The notes beneath the pieces are model-generated. The model made no database searches and was not told where the DNA came from. It was given only the letters and a program-made list of their open reading frames with translations. Source: FLUQ01 sp031550605 (GTDB lineage: Bacteria > Desulfobacterota > Desulfovibrionia > Desulfovibrionales > Desulfovibrionaceae). Taken from it: DNA of 64,000 nt. Within the stretch, counting starts at the first letter, position 1. Every line of letters begins with the position of its first letter. This document shows, in pieces, positions 43,965 through 51,323 of this stretch. The translations under genes and the position numbers were made by a program. The stretch covers positions 1-64,000 of the forward strand of contig JAVBOK010000021.1 in assembly GCA_031550605.1 (NCBI GenBank), read 5' to 3'.

Positions 43965-45377
43965 ATGGTCTTTTTTGAATATATCCGGAATTTTTTGTTA
44001 CGCCGGTCCTTCAACCGCCAACGCAGCCAGCCGTTGCCTCCGCCCGGCATGTGGGACTTGGGCGAGAACGGGCAAGGCGAACTCACCGTGGCGGGCGTAT
44101 CCTGCAGAACTCTGGCCGAAATGCACGGCACTCCTTTACTGGTGGTCCATGCCGCAGCCCTGAGGCGGCAGGTCGCCATGGCCCAACAGGTCATGAAAGA
44201 ATGTTTTGACCGTTCAATCATCACTTATTCCTATAAAACAAACTGCATTCCCGGCATCCTGGACATAATGCACAAACTTGGAGTCGGAGCCGAGGTTATT
44301 TCCGCATACGAGTTCTGGGTGGCGGAAAGCCTGGGCGTGCCGGGCGGATGCATCGTCTACAACGGTGTGGACAAGTCGCCGGGCAGCCTTGCCCGCGCGG
44401 TCGCGACCGGCGCGCTGATCAACATCGACGGTCCGGAAGAGGCGGAACGCATCCTCCACGAGGCCCAAGACCAAAACCGCAAGGCGCGCGTGGGTATCCG
44501 GCTTGCGCTGAGCGCTTCCGCGCAATTCGGAATTCCGCCCGGCAGCCAGGCGATGACCGGCCTGATCGAGCGACTGATCTCTTTGGAAAATCATGTGGAT
44601 TTCCAGGCCGTGCACTTCAACGCGCTCAGCAATGCCCGCGGCAGCGGCTACCATATTTCCTGCGTCAGGAAAGCTCTCGATTTCATCCGGATGCTGCGTG
44701 ACAACCACGGAGTCACGATCCGGTTTCTGGATATCGGCGGCGGCTACGGTGCGCCCGGCAGCAAGAACATGCCCGGCAGAGACTACGGGCTTTACAGATT
44801 GTTCGGGGTGCTTCCCGGCAGGCCCTATCTTGAACCGTTCCAGACCTTTCATGACTATATGGGCGGCATCGCCGCAACCATCAAGAATTTCTGCAAAAGC
44901 AACGACATTCCCGTGCCCGTGGTCATTATCGAACCCGGTCGATTCCTGACCAGCGCAGCAGAGTTCATGCTGGCCTCGGTGAAATCCGTAAAAGAGCACC
45001 CGCAGAACGCCACTTTCGCCATAAGCGACGCGGGACGGCTTTCCCACGCTTTTCCATGCGACTTTGAATTGCACGAGGCCTTTCTGGCCAATGATCTGCA
45101 CCGGCCCTTGAAACGGCCGTATACGGTCACCGGGCGAGTTTGCACCCGTTCCGACTGGCTTTACAGAGAAAAAATTCTGCCGGAGCTCAAAGCCGGAGAT
45201 ATTCTGGCCGTTATGGACGCAGGCGCGTATTTTTCATCCTACGCCATGAATTTCGCTTTTCCGCGACCGGAAATCATCGCCGTCGAGAATGGGGAAATCC
45301 GCGTGCTGCGCCGCCGGGAATCGTTCAGGCACATGACCGGCATGGATACGGTTCCCCTGAAGGATATTCCGGAATAG
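43965..45377 (+). CDS. Fold-type III PLP-dependent decarboxylase (DAP/Orn-decarboxylase-like)
   Basis: A 470-residue protein of the alanine-racemase-fold decarboxylases. The PLP lysine is in TYSYKTNCIPG. The Gly-rich phosphate loop is FLDIGGGYGAPG, and EPGRFLTSAAEF binds phosphate. The C-terminal catalytic Cys motif is GRVCTRSDWLY, with DAGAYFSSYAMNF completing the active site. It resembles the exosortase-A-associated PLP decarboxylase family as well as diaminopimelate decarboxylase. It lacks lysA-type neighbours, so a specialised role is more likely, perhaps an amine for the ATP-grasp ligase. The ATG at 43965 follows CGGAGAAC. Confidence 0.85.
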   Translation: MVFFEYIRNFLLRRSFNRQRSQPLPPPGMWDLGENGQGELTVAGVSCRTLAEMHGTPLLVVHAAALRRQVAMAQQVMKECFDRSIITYSYKTNCIPGILDIMHKLGVGAEVISAYEFWVAESLGVPGGCIVYNGVDKSPGSLARAVATGALINIDGPEEAERILHEAQDQNRKARVGIRLALSASAQFGIPPGSQAMTGLIERLISLENHVDFQAVHFNALSNARGSGYHISCVRKALDFIRMLRDNHGVTIRFLDIGGGYGAPGSKNMPGRDYGLYRLFGVLPGRPYLEPFQTFHDYMGGIAATIKNFCKSNDIPVPVVIIEPGRFLTSAAEFMLASVKSVKEHPQNATFAISDAGRLSHAFPCDFELHEAFLANDLHRPLKRPYTVTGRVCTRSDWLYREKILPELKAGDILAVMDAGAYFSSYAMNFAFPRPEIIAVENGEIRVLRRRESFRHMTGMDTVPLKDIPE

Positions 45378-45430
45378 CCCTGGCCTGTGAAACGCCTTCC
45401 GGCCTGGGCCGACGAACAGAAGAGGAAACA

Positions 45431-45823
45431 ATGACGGCGAGAACTCTCAAAATAGGGTTGCTGATTCTCTGCAAGTGGTGCGGCCTGTTTGCCCTGGCGC
45501 GGCTGTGCACCCGGTCCCGGCTGCGCGTTCTCTGCTATCACGGGTTTGCGGAAACGGATGAGGACGCCTGGGCCGGGGGAATCATGATGCGGCCGGATAC
45601 CTTCGCCCGGCGGCTGCGATTTCTTGCAGACCTGCGCTATCCCGTGCTGCCGCTGGAAGAGGCGTTGGCCGCCCTGCGCGCCGGGACCCTGCCGCCGGCG
45701 GCGACGGCGATCACCATTATGGAAAGCGTCCGGCCCGTCGAATTCGAGGCCTTTCTGTCCGGCTTCACGCCCATTCTCAAGGCCTGCCTCCGAAGAGGCC
45801 GCGCTAACGCAGGGCGGCGTTGA
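45431..45823 (+). pseudogene. Truncated polysaccharide deacetylase remnant
   Basis: A 130-codon frame with a good start (GAGGAAACA before ATG). It begins like a NodB-type deacetylase: LRVLCYHGFAETDEDAW, RPDTFARRLRFLADLRYPVL and PLEEALAALRAGTLPPAAT. Where the catalytic T(F/I)DDG motif should follow AITI, the sequence switches to MESVRPVEFEAF and ends after about 35 residues. The catalytic domain is therefore missing, and I read it as a gene broken by deletion. A small expressed protein cannot be excluded. It converges on the minus-strand fusion gene 31 bp away. Confidence 0.7.
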
Positions 45824-45838
45824 GATTTCCCCCCTGCG
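45808..45838. terminator. Hairpin between convergent genes, weak terminator candidate
   Basis: CGCAGGG and CCCTGCG form perfect 7-bp arms around a 17-nt loop, between the truncated deacetylase and the 3' end of the fusion gene. There is no T-run on either side, so factor-independent termination is uncertain. Confidence 0.3.
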
Positions 45839-45854
45839 ATGGCCCGAACCCGCC

Positions 45855-48773
45855 TTACCCCTCCAGCAGGTCCGCCGCCTCGCATCGATAGGTGCGGTGC
45901 CGTATCCGGCCGGCCTTGCCCGTGCGGAACAGAAGCAGAGGAAAATAGTCCTCCGACCGGGGCAGGACGCCTGCCGCCATGTCCCTGGCCTCGCGCAGCA
46001 GCCTGCAGTGGCCGGGGGAAAACGCGCCTTCGCCTTCCCAGTCCAGACGCAGGTTGAGCAGGGTCAGGGCGGCCATGGGCTGCACCGCGAAACCGAAATG
46101 TTCCAGGCCGCACCAGACCCGCTGCAAGGCTTTGCCCGCCCTGATCAGGCCGGCCCCGCTCACATCCGCCGCGCACAAAAGCCCCGCCCCGCCGCAAAAA
46201 TGCATGGACAGACGGCTGTACAGTGGCATGGCGCGGCCCAGGCCCAGGGCGTTGGCCTGGCGCATGGCGCTCCAGGACCGGACCGCCTTCAGATACAGTT
46301 CCCCGGCCGGGCCGGCCTGCAGATTCTTCAACGGCATGCCGCGCCTGAAATTTTCCGGCAGGGGCGCATCCGGGTCCGCCGGATAAGGGTCGAAAATCAG
46401 CGTGCGCATCAGGTATTCGTGCAGGTCCTGCCGCTCCACCCGCACCCGGTCGGCCATATACACGGCCTGCCCCAGAGTGCGCAGATCCTCGGGCCTCGCG
46501 GTGTGCACCAGCAGGGCAGCGCCTTCGGCGTCCGCCATGCCGGCCAGACGTTCCCAGACCTCTTCGGGCACCGGCGCGCGGGAATAAAGCCGCCGGTTCG
46601 TGCTCCGCCGCCACAGGGCCGCGGACATCAGTTCGTGATAGGGCCGGCCGTCGGCGCGCAGATGCAGCGAAACCGCCAGATCCTCCTCCCCGGCGGGCTG
46701 TATTTCGACGCGGCAGTCCAGGCCCAGTTCCCCGGCCGCGTATTCCATGTTCTGGACGGCCGCCCCGCAGGAAAGCAGCGTTGCCGTCTGGCGCACGTTG
46801 AAAAAGGACGGATCCGCCGCCCTGTCGGGCCGGAGGCCGATCCGCCCCGGCCCCAGCCTGAAACGCCAGGGTTGCACGTTGTCCCCGGACGGAGCCTGGA
46901 TGCCCGCGCGCACGATATATTCCAGCGCTTCTTCGGGGATGCTTTCCCCGGCGGGCACGGGGGCCGGAGCCTGCGGCATGCGCGCCCCGCGCGCCGGCGG
47001 CGGAAGCAGCAGGCGTTTCGCCGCCGCCACTTTCAGGCGCTGCCAGGGACTGTTCATGCCCATGAACAGCCTGGTTTTGCGCCACAGGCCGCGCCGGGCG
47101 TCGAACTGGCAGGACGAGGGCACGGCGGCAACGGGCTTTTGCCCCAGAATCAGCCGGACCACCTGGCTGGCGGCCACGCCCGCGCACAGTTCGCAGCCGA
47201 TGTCCAGAGACGGCACCCGGCCTTCTTTCAGGTCAATGAAATGGCGGTCGGTATAGCGCAGATGCGTGGGCCGGGGCGCAACCCCGAATGTAAAACGGAT
47301 GAGCCGCTCCAGGGGGTCGGTGTCGTCATGCACCCCGAAATACCGGTCATAGTTCATCCCCCCCGGCAGAAACACCAGCAGGGACGCGGAATACCCGGCC
47401 GGGGCCGCGGTGACCACCGGAATGCCCTTTTCCAGGGCCCGGTTGAACAGGGCGCGCCGGATGCCCTGGGCGAAAAAATCCAGGCTGTCCACCAGCACGT
47501 CCGCCCCGGCCAGGAAATCATCCATGTTTTCGCGGGTCACCCCTTCGGGAAAGGCGCGCAGATCCAGAAAAGGGTTCACCCCCAGCACGCGCTCCGTCAT
47601 GACCTCCAGCTTGGGCCGGCCGAATCCGGCCAGATCGGAACCGTATTGCCGGTTGACGTTGACCGGGGAAAAACGGTCAAAATCCGCGATGGTGAAGGCC
47701 CCGACGCCGGTCCGGGCCAGGGTCATCAGGTGCGCGCCCCCGACCCCGCCCAGGCCGGGGATGGCCACCCTGGCCCGCAGCAGCTTGCGCTGGCCCGCGT
47801 AATCGATAAGCCCCAGGTTGCGGGCAAAGGCGATATCCGTATACTCGTCCGGCCGTTCCAGACGCAGTTGCTCCAGCACGGGCGCCATGGACCGGCTGAT
47901 GTCTTCTTTGGCCGCGCTGAACGACGCTTCCTGCAGCAGGCCCAGCCGGTATATGCCGGCCAGATAGCCGCGCTGCAGATCCGAAAGATTCTGCAGCAGC
48001 TCCGGCCGCTGGCGGAAAAAAAAGTAGGCCGAATAGGGGTCAAGCTGCCGCCGCCTGCGGTTCCGGTCTTCCTCCCCCTGCAACAGCGGGTCGCCGAACT
48101 CATTGAAAAATCCATGCAGATCCGTTTCAAATTCGTTGCTTGCATAGGCATCCTCAAGGTTTTTCATGAAGCTGCCGACTTCCGTGCGCAGGGCGACGGC
48201 CGGCGCGCCTATCTTGTCGTAGAAGCGTTCTTCGCCGAACGGCTCGATCATCAACACCTGGGAATAGAACCGCACATGCTTGGGGTTGACCATAAGGACC
48301 AGGTCATCCACTTTCGCGTGCCGCGCATAGTGAAAAGCGGCCCGGTACAGAAACATCATCACATTGGACCAGCGCCGGGAACGCTGCGTGGCCAGCGCCC
48401 CGATCTCCGCGATCCGGCGGCCCTGCCGGCGCAATTCGTCCATTTTGTCTTTGAATACCGCATCAATGGGCAGGCCAAAGAGGTCCGTATCCAGAATGTG
48501 CGCTATCGTCGAAACAACATCCAGATACGATTTGAAAACAAAAATATTCGTCGTCGGCAGCAACGACCATATGGTATAGGACATCCTGCTGCGGTGCGCC
48601 CCGACATATCCCGACTGGAAATACTCGTCGTAAATCAATTTGAAGGCTTTGCTGTACTCATCGATGCCTTCGACAATTTTGATTGCCGGTCTGTCCATTT
48701 CCCCGAGCTTGCACTGCAACAGCTGGCTGCGTTTGATACGGATGGTCCGGCGTCTTTCTCTTCCGTCTGCCAT
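45855..48773 (-). CDS. Fusion: FeeM-like N-acyltransferase + ThiF/E1-like adenylyltransferase + nitroreductase-like domain
   Basis: A 972-residue three-part protein. Residues ~30-200 look like the FeeM/autoinducer-synthase-type N-acyl amino acid synthase: IYDEYFQSGYVGAHRSRM, GRRIAEIGALA, MVNPKHVRFYSQVLMIEPFG and GAPAVAL. Residues ~315-560 are an E1/ThiF domain: ARVAIPGLGGVGGAHLMTLA (nucleotide loop), FTIADFDRFSPVNVNRQYG, DVLVDSLDFF and GCELCAGVAASQVVRLILG. Residues ~612-972 are a nitroreductase-like flavin domain opening with VRAGIQAPSGDNVQPWRF. The last two domains recall the mycobacterial Rv1355c (MoeY) arrangement. FeeM-type acyltransferases are known companions of exosortase systems. The combined reaction is unknown; it may acylate an amino acid from acyl-ACP and then activate and oxidise it. 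The ATG at 48773 has GAGGTG upstream and a sigma-54 promoter 31 bp before it. Confidence 0.82.
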   Translation of the reverse strand: MADGRERRRTIRIKRSQLLQCKLGEMDRPAIKIVEGIDEYSKAFKLIYDEYFQSGYVGAHRSRMSYTIWSLLPTTNIFVFKSYLDVVSTIAHILDTDLFGLPIDAVFKDKMDELRRQGRRIAEIGALATQRSRRWSNVMMFLYRAAFHYARHAKVDDLVLMVNPKHVRFYSQVLMIEPFGEERFYDKIGAPAVALRTEVGSFMKNLEDAYASNEFETDLHGFFNEFGDPLLQGEEDRNRRRRQLDPYSAYFFFRQRPELLQNLSDLQRGYLAGIYRLGLLQEASFSAAKEDISRSMAPVLEQLRLERPDEYTDIAFARNLGLIDYAGQRKLLRARVAIPGLGGVGGAHLMTLARTGVGAFTIADFDRFSPVNVNRQYGSDLAGFGRPKLEVMTERVLGVNPFLDLRAFPEGVTRENMDDFLAGADVLVDSLDFFAQGIRRALFNRALEKGIPVVTAAPAGYSASLLVFLPGGMNYDRYFGVHDDTDPLERLIRFTFGVAPRPTHLRYTDRHFIDLKEGRVPSLDIGCELCAGVAASQVVRLILGQKPVAAVPSSCQFDARRGLWRKTRLFMGMNSPWQRLKVAAAKRLLLPPPARGARMPQAPAPVPAGESIPEEALEYIVRAGIQAPSGDNVQPWRFRLGPGRIGLRPDRAADPSFFNVRQTATLLSCGAAVQNMEYAAGELGLDCRVEIQPAGEEDLAVSLHLRADGRPYHELMSAALWRRSTNRRLYSRAPVPEEVWERLAGMADAEGAALLVHTARPEDLRTLGQAVYMADRVRVERQDLHEYLMRTLIFDPYPADPDAPLPENFRRGMPLKNLQAGPAGELYLKAVRSWSAMRQANALGLGRAMPLYSRLSMHFCGGAGLLCAADVSGAGLIRAGKALQRVWCGLEHFGFAVQPMAALTLLNLRLDWEGEGAFSPGHCRLLREARDMAAGVLPRSEDYFPLLLFRTGKAGRIRHRTYRCEAADLLEG

Positions 48774-48803
48774 GGCACGCCACCTCGTTTTTCCAGAGAT
48801 GCA

Positions 48804-48819
48804 AGCCAGAATCATGCCA
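48804..48819 (-). promoter_or_regulatory. Sigma-54 promoter of the FeeM-ThiF-nitroreductase gene
   Basis: On the minus strand it reads TGGCATGATTCTGGCT, with GG-N10-GC spacing and most consensus bases. It differs at one base from the element before prsT (6792-6807). The predicted start near 48793 leaves a ~20-nt leader holding the ribosome-binding site. Confidence 0.75.
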
Positions 48820-48886
48820 ATTGCCCCTTCGCGCGGCCGGGGGAATATCATGGCCCTGCCGGCAGGGCGCGCACGGCGCGCATTCG

Positions 48887-48902
48887 TGGCACGGAATTAG
48901 CA
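48887..48902 (+). promoter_or_regulatory. Sigma-54 promoter upstream of the PilZ-like gene
   Basis: TGGCACGGAATTAGCA matches TGGCACGNNNNTTGCA except for one base, with exact GG-N10-GC spacing. It points toward the gene at 49066 with a leader of about 150 nt. It is back-to-back with the minus-strand sigma-54 promoter at 48804-48819, about 70 bp apart, so one enhancer complex could serve both. Confidence 0.8.
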
Positions 48903-49065
48903 CTGATTTTCACGGCGGGCAGAGCCGGCCCATCCTGCCTCAAGCCGGAAAAGCGCAGCCCGCCCCGCGTTCCCACCTCCGTTCAGCCACAGCAGGGCGG
49001 GAGAACATATACCCGCGCTTTTGCCGGCGTTAAGGCAATAACCGGTTATATGCCGAGGTGTTATT

Positions 49066-49599
49066 ATGAATGGATTTTTCGAAAAATCCTGTATCGCTCT
49101 GGCGGAAAAAGATCTTGGCATCCTGACGGGCATATCGAAAGATTTCCGTTTGAATCCTGAATGCATCGTTTCCTTATTGATAAATACAGTTTTTATAGAA
49201 CGCGAAAAAAATCAAGATCACAGCAAGCACAAGGCGCAGCGCGCACTGCGAAAATCCATAAATCTTCAATGCATCGTTAAATTTATCGGCAATGAGAATG
49301 AAATGCATTACATTACTGCTAAATTAATAAACATATCTTTGTTCGGAGTGTGCATAGAAATTGACGATGAATACAGATTGAAAGAATACATAGAAAAAGA
49401 TATCCAAAATTTTGAAATAAATACATATACGGAGTATGAAGATATTCCGATAAGTTTTTCATGCAGAGCCTGTCATGTACACAGAGGGACAATGCTCAGA
49501 ATCGGTGGCGCATTGATCACCCCTGAACAACAAACCTTGAAATTCTTTCTGAAATTCATGATGGGGTTTGATTTCCCGCCAAGCAGCACACCGCAATAG
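49066..49599 (+). CDS. PilZ-like domain protein, AT-rich
   Basis: A 177-residue soluble protein. Residues 59-100 look PilZ-like: QRALRKSINLQCIV gives an Arg/Lys cluster, and LINISLFGVCIEID gives the (D/N)xSxxG motif. The usual RxxxR is only approximate (R59, R62, K63), so c-di-GMP binding is not certain. The rest is unassigned. It is much AT-richer than its neighbours, suggesting transfer. GAGGTG precedes the ATG. A sigma-54 promoter lies upstream and a terminator-like hairpin downstream, so it is monocistronic. It could link c-di-GMP to polysaccharide export, which is inferred. Confidence 0.65.
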   Translation: MNGFFEKSCIALAEKDLGILTGISKDFRLNPECIVSLLINTVFIEREKNQDHSKHKAQRALRKSINLQCIVKFIGNENEMHYITAKLINISLFGVCIEIDDEYRLKEYIEKDIQNFEINTYTEYEDIPISFSCRACHVHRGTMLRIGGALITPEQQTLKFFLKFMMGFDFPPSSTPQ

Positions 49600-49613
49600 C
49601 GCGTTTCCCCTCG

Positions 49614-49650
49614 GGCTTGTCGGGAAAACTTACAAGCCGCTCTGTTTTTT
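49614..49650 (+). terminator. Probable terminator of the PilZ-like gene
   Basis: GGCTTGT and ACAAGCC form 7-bp arms around an 11-nt loop. GCTCTG and a run of six T follow. It starts 14 bp after the stop codon. Confidence 0.5.
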
Positions 49651-49751
49651 CTTTCCCCGGCGGCTCTCCTGCCCCGGAGGCGCCGTTCCCCCAAAAGCGT
49701 TGCAGCCGTATTCCCGCCCCCGCAGGGGCACAGGAAACCCCGCACCGGCAC

Positions 49752-49800
49752 CTGTCGGAGATATTCCCGCCCTGTCGGATATTTTTACGCTTCCCGACAG
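49752..49800 (+). promoter_or_regulatory. Putative enhancer sites: CTGTCGG repeats
   Basis: CTGTCGG occurs at 49752-49758 and again at 49772-49778, exactly 20 bp apart. An inverted copy CCGACAG lies at 49794-49800. They lie 44-92 bp upstream of the sigma-54 promoter. The same element occurs upstream of the other PEP-CTERM gene (1121-1180, minus orientation). Assignment to PrsR or to the regulator at 4855-6366 is open. Confidence 0.45.
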
Positions 49801-49843
49801 AAGGGTCCAAGAATTTATTTTTTTATTTCAATAGATTATCAGG

Positions 49844-49859
49844 TGGAACACTTTTTGCT
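49844..49859 (+). promoter_or_regulatory. Sigma-54 promoter of the second PEP-CTERM gene
   Basis: TGGAACACTTTTTGCT has GG-N10-GC spacing and a full TTGCT -12 element. Transcription would begin near 49870, about 34 nt before the ATG at 49904, with AGAGGTG as ribosome-binding site. Confidence 0.85.
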
Positions 49860-49903
49860 GACTCGCTAGCAGCATAGTCCACTTATTTATAAAGAGGTGC
49901 GCC

Positions 49904-50773
49904 ATGAAACGTTTTGTCTGTGCTATCGCCGCACTGCTCGTTACCTTGTGCTTGAGCCTGCCCGCGCAAGCCAATGTCTTTGACCAGGGCGGCCACTTTG
50001 TCGTGAAATTCGGCGGTATTGAGTATGCGTACTACGGAACGCATGACCAGTTCATGAGCGGCGGCCTCGGCGCGGACGATCTCGTGGGTTCGCCGGGAAG
50101 AAGCCTTATCGCGCCCGACAACACGCTGAATACCGGGTTCAACATGAGTGCGGCCATGTATTTCACCGACGTTTACAGAACCGACACGAACTGGTCCATG
50201 GGGTCATTCAACAACGTCTACAACGAGCACTCCCCCGGCCTGTATTTTGTCATGTTGCGCGATCTGTATGCCGCCAGCAGCATCGGCAAGCTCGGCGACG
50301 CGCAGGATCCCAAGATCTTTTTCCGCGGCGGCGCTCTGGATTGGTATTATGCGCCCAGCGGCGTGATCGACAACGTGCGCAACCTGGAGTACAAAGCCGG
50401 CGTGGGGCTGGTGAACGCCGTGACCGATGCGCCTTTCGATCTGGCCGCGCTCGGCTCCCCCTTTGCCACGTTCACGTTCGAGAACGGCTCCGCCAACGTC
50501 ACCTTTGATGAGGACCTGATGGCGCTGAAAGGCGAAGCCACTTTCAGCGGGCATGCCTCTGACGGTTCGATGTTCGACTCCGACAAGATCGGCGGCGGCA
50601 TGTATGACATCCTGGTGCAGGCCACCCTGCTGTGGAACCAGGAGAGAGGCTACTTTGAAGTGAACGATCCCTCGCGCGTGGCCGTACCGACCCCCGAACC
50701 CGCTTCCTTTGCCCTGATGGGCGCGGGCCTCCTGCTGGCCGGGCTCTGCATGCGCCGCCGCGCCAGGAAGTGA
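49904..50773 (+). CDS. PEP-CTERM sorting-signal protein 2
   Basis: A 289-residue secreted protein. Residues 1-23 are a signal peptide (AIAALLVTLCLSLPAQA-N). The C-terminal ~28 residues carry PTPEPASFALMGAG, a hydrophobic helix and RRRARK, the PEP-CTERM sorting signal. The body is rich in Gly, Asp, Phe and Tyr (for example GLGADDLVGSPGRSL and MYFTDVYRTDTNW) and resembles the extracellular part of many PEP-CTERM proteins without a named fold. It is likely processed by XrtA and placed in the matrix. It has its own sigma-54 promoter and a strong terminator. Confidence 0.92.
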   Translation: MKRFVCAIAALLVTLCLSLPAQANVFDQGGHFVVKFGGIEYAYYGTHDQFMSGGLGADDLVGSPGRSLIAPDNTLNTGFNMSAAMYFTDVYRTDTNWSMGSFNNVYNEHSPGLYFVMLRDLYAASSIGKLGDAQDPKIFFRGGALDWYYAPSGVIDNVRNLEYKAGVGLVNAVTDAPFDLAALGSPFATFTFENGSANVTFDEDLMALKGEATFSGHASDGSMFDSDKIGGGMYDILVQATLLWNQERGYFEVNDPSRVAVPTPEPASFALMGAGLLLAGLCMRRRARK

Positions 50774-50802
50774 TCGCAACGCCTTGGCGATTCAGCACCG
50801 CA

Positions 50803-50834
50803 GGGACCCGGCCGGGACCGGGTCCCGTTTTTTT
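50803..50834 (+). terminator. Rho-independent terminator after PEP-CTERM gene 2
   Basis: GGGACCCGG and CCGGGTCCC form a perfect 9-bp stem with a 6-nt loop. G and seven T follow. It starts 30 bp after the stop codon. It is the clearest terminator in the window. Confidence 0.9.
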
Positions 50835-50917
50835 GCCCGTCGCGGCGCGTCCGGCCGGGCCGGACGCCATGCCGGAAAAACGCAGGCGGACGGTCGCCAT
50901 GCCCGCGCGGGAACGGA

Positions 50918-51271
50918 TCACCGGCCCCAATACCGCAGAAAGGATCCCTTGTGGTCCCACTGGACTTCAAAGTTGTCCTGGATGAACTTGACGCCCTTGA
51001 CGGTTCCCGCCAGACGCATCACCTCATCCGCTTCGTCCCTGTCCACCAGGTTGCCGCTCATGTACACCACGCCCCGTTCCGTGCGCACGTCGACCCTGTG
51101 GCTGTAATCGCCGATGGCGGCCAGCACCTGCCGGGTTATGGCGCTGTCGCTGGCTATTTCCTCGGACGTTCGGGGGGGCGGGGGGGTCATAGCCGCGCAG
51201 GCGGACAAAAGCAGCGCCAGCATGACGGGAACGACGGCCGCCCTGGCGGTTCTGACTGTATTTGCGCGCAT
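50918..51271 (-). CDS. BON-domain lipoprotein (OsmY-like)
   Basis: A 117-residue protein with a lipoprotein signal (VMLALLLSAC|AAM). One BON domain (about residues 38-105) contains SDSAITRQVLAAIGDYSHRV, VDVRTERGVVYMSGNLVDR and VKGVKFIQDNFEV. BON domains bind lipid or peptidoglycan surfaces, and small single-domain members are envelope-stress proteins. AAGGAGG precedes the ATG at 51271. It is transcribed in the same direction as lgt, 52 bp downstream of it, possibly as one unit. Confidence 0.85.
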   Translation of the reverse strand: MRANTVRTARAAVVPVMLALLLSACAAMTPPPPRTSEEIASDSAITRQVLAAIGDYSHRVDVRTERGVVYMSGNLVDRDEADEVMRLAGTVKGVKFIQDNFEVQWDHKGSFLRYWGR

Positions 51272-51323
51272 ATCGGCCTCCTTGCCGGAAGACCGGATAT
51301 ATATAAGCCCGTTCCGGTCGTTG

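Larger units (their letters stand above)
49600..49903. other. Control region between PilZ-like gene and PEP-CTERM gene
   Basis: About 300 bp without a supported gene. It contains the terminator-like hairpin (49614-49650), three CTGTCGG elements (49752-49800), an AT-rich stretch (49810-49840) and a sigma-54 promoter (49844-49859). Together this is a standard enhancer-plus-sigma-54 promoter layout. Confidence 0.6.

Noticed and set aside
45624..49160. 1178-codon plus-strand open frame
   Set aside because: It is antisense to the FeeM-ThiF-nitroreductase gene, has low-complexity Gln/Pro/Arg/His-rich translation with no domain, and arises from high GC.
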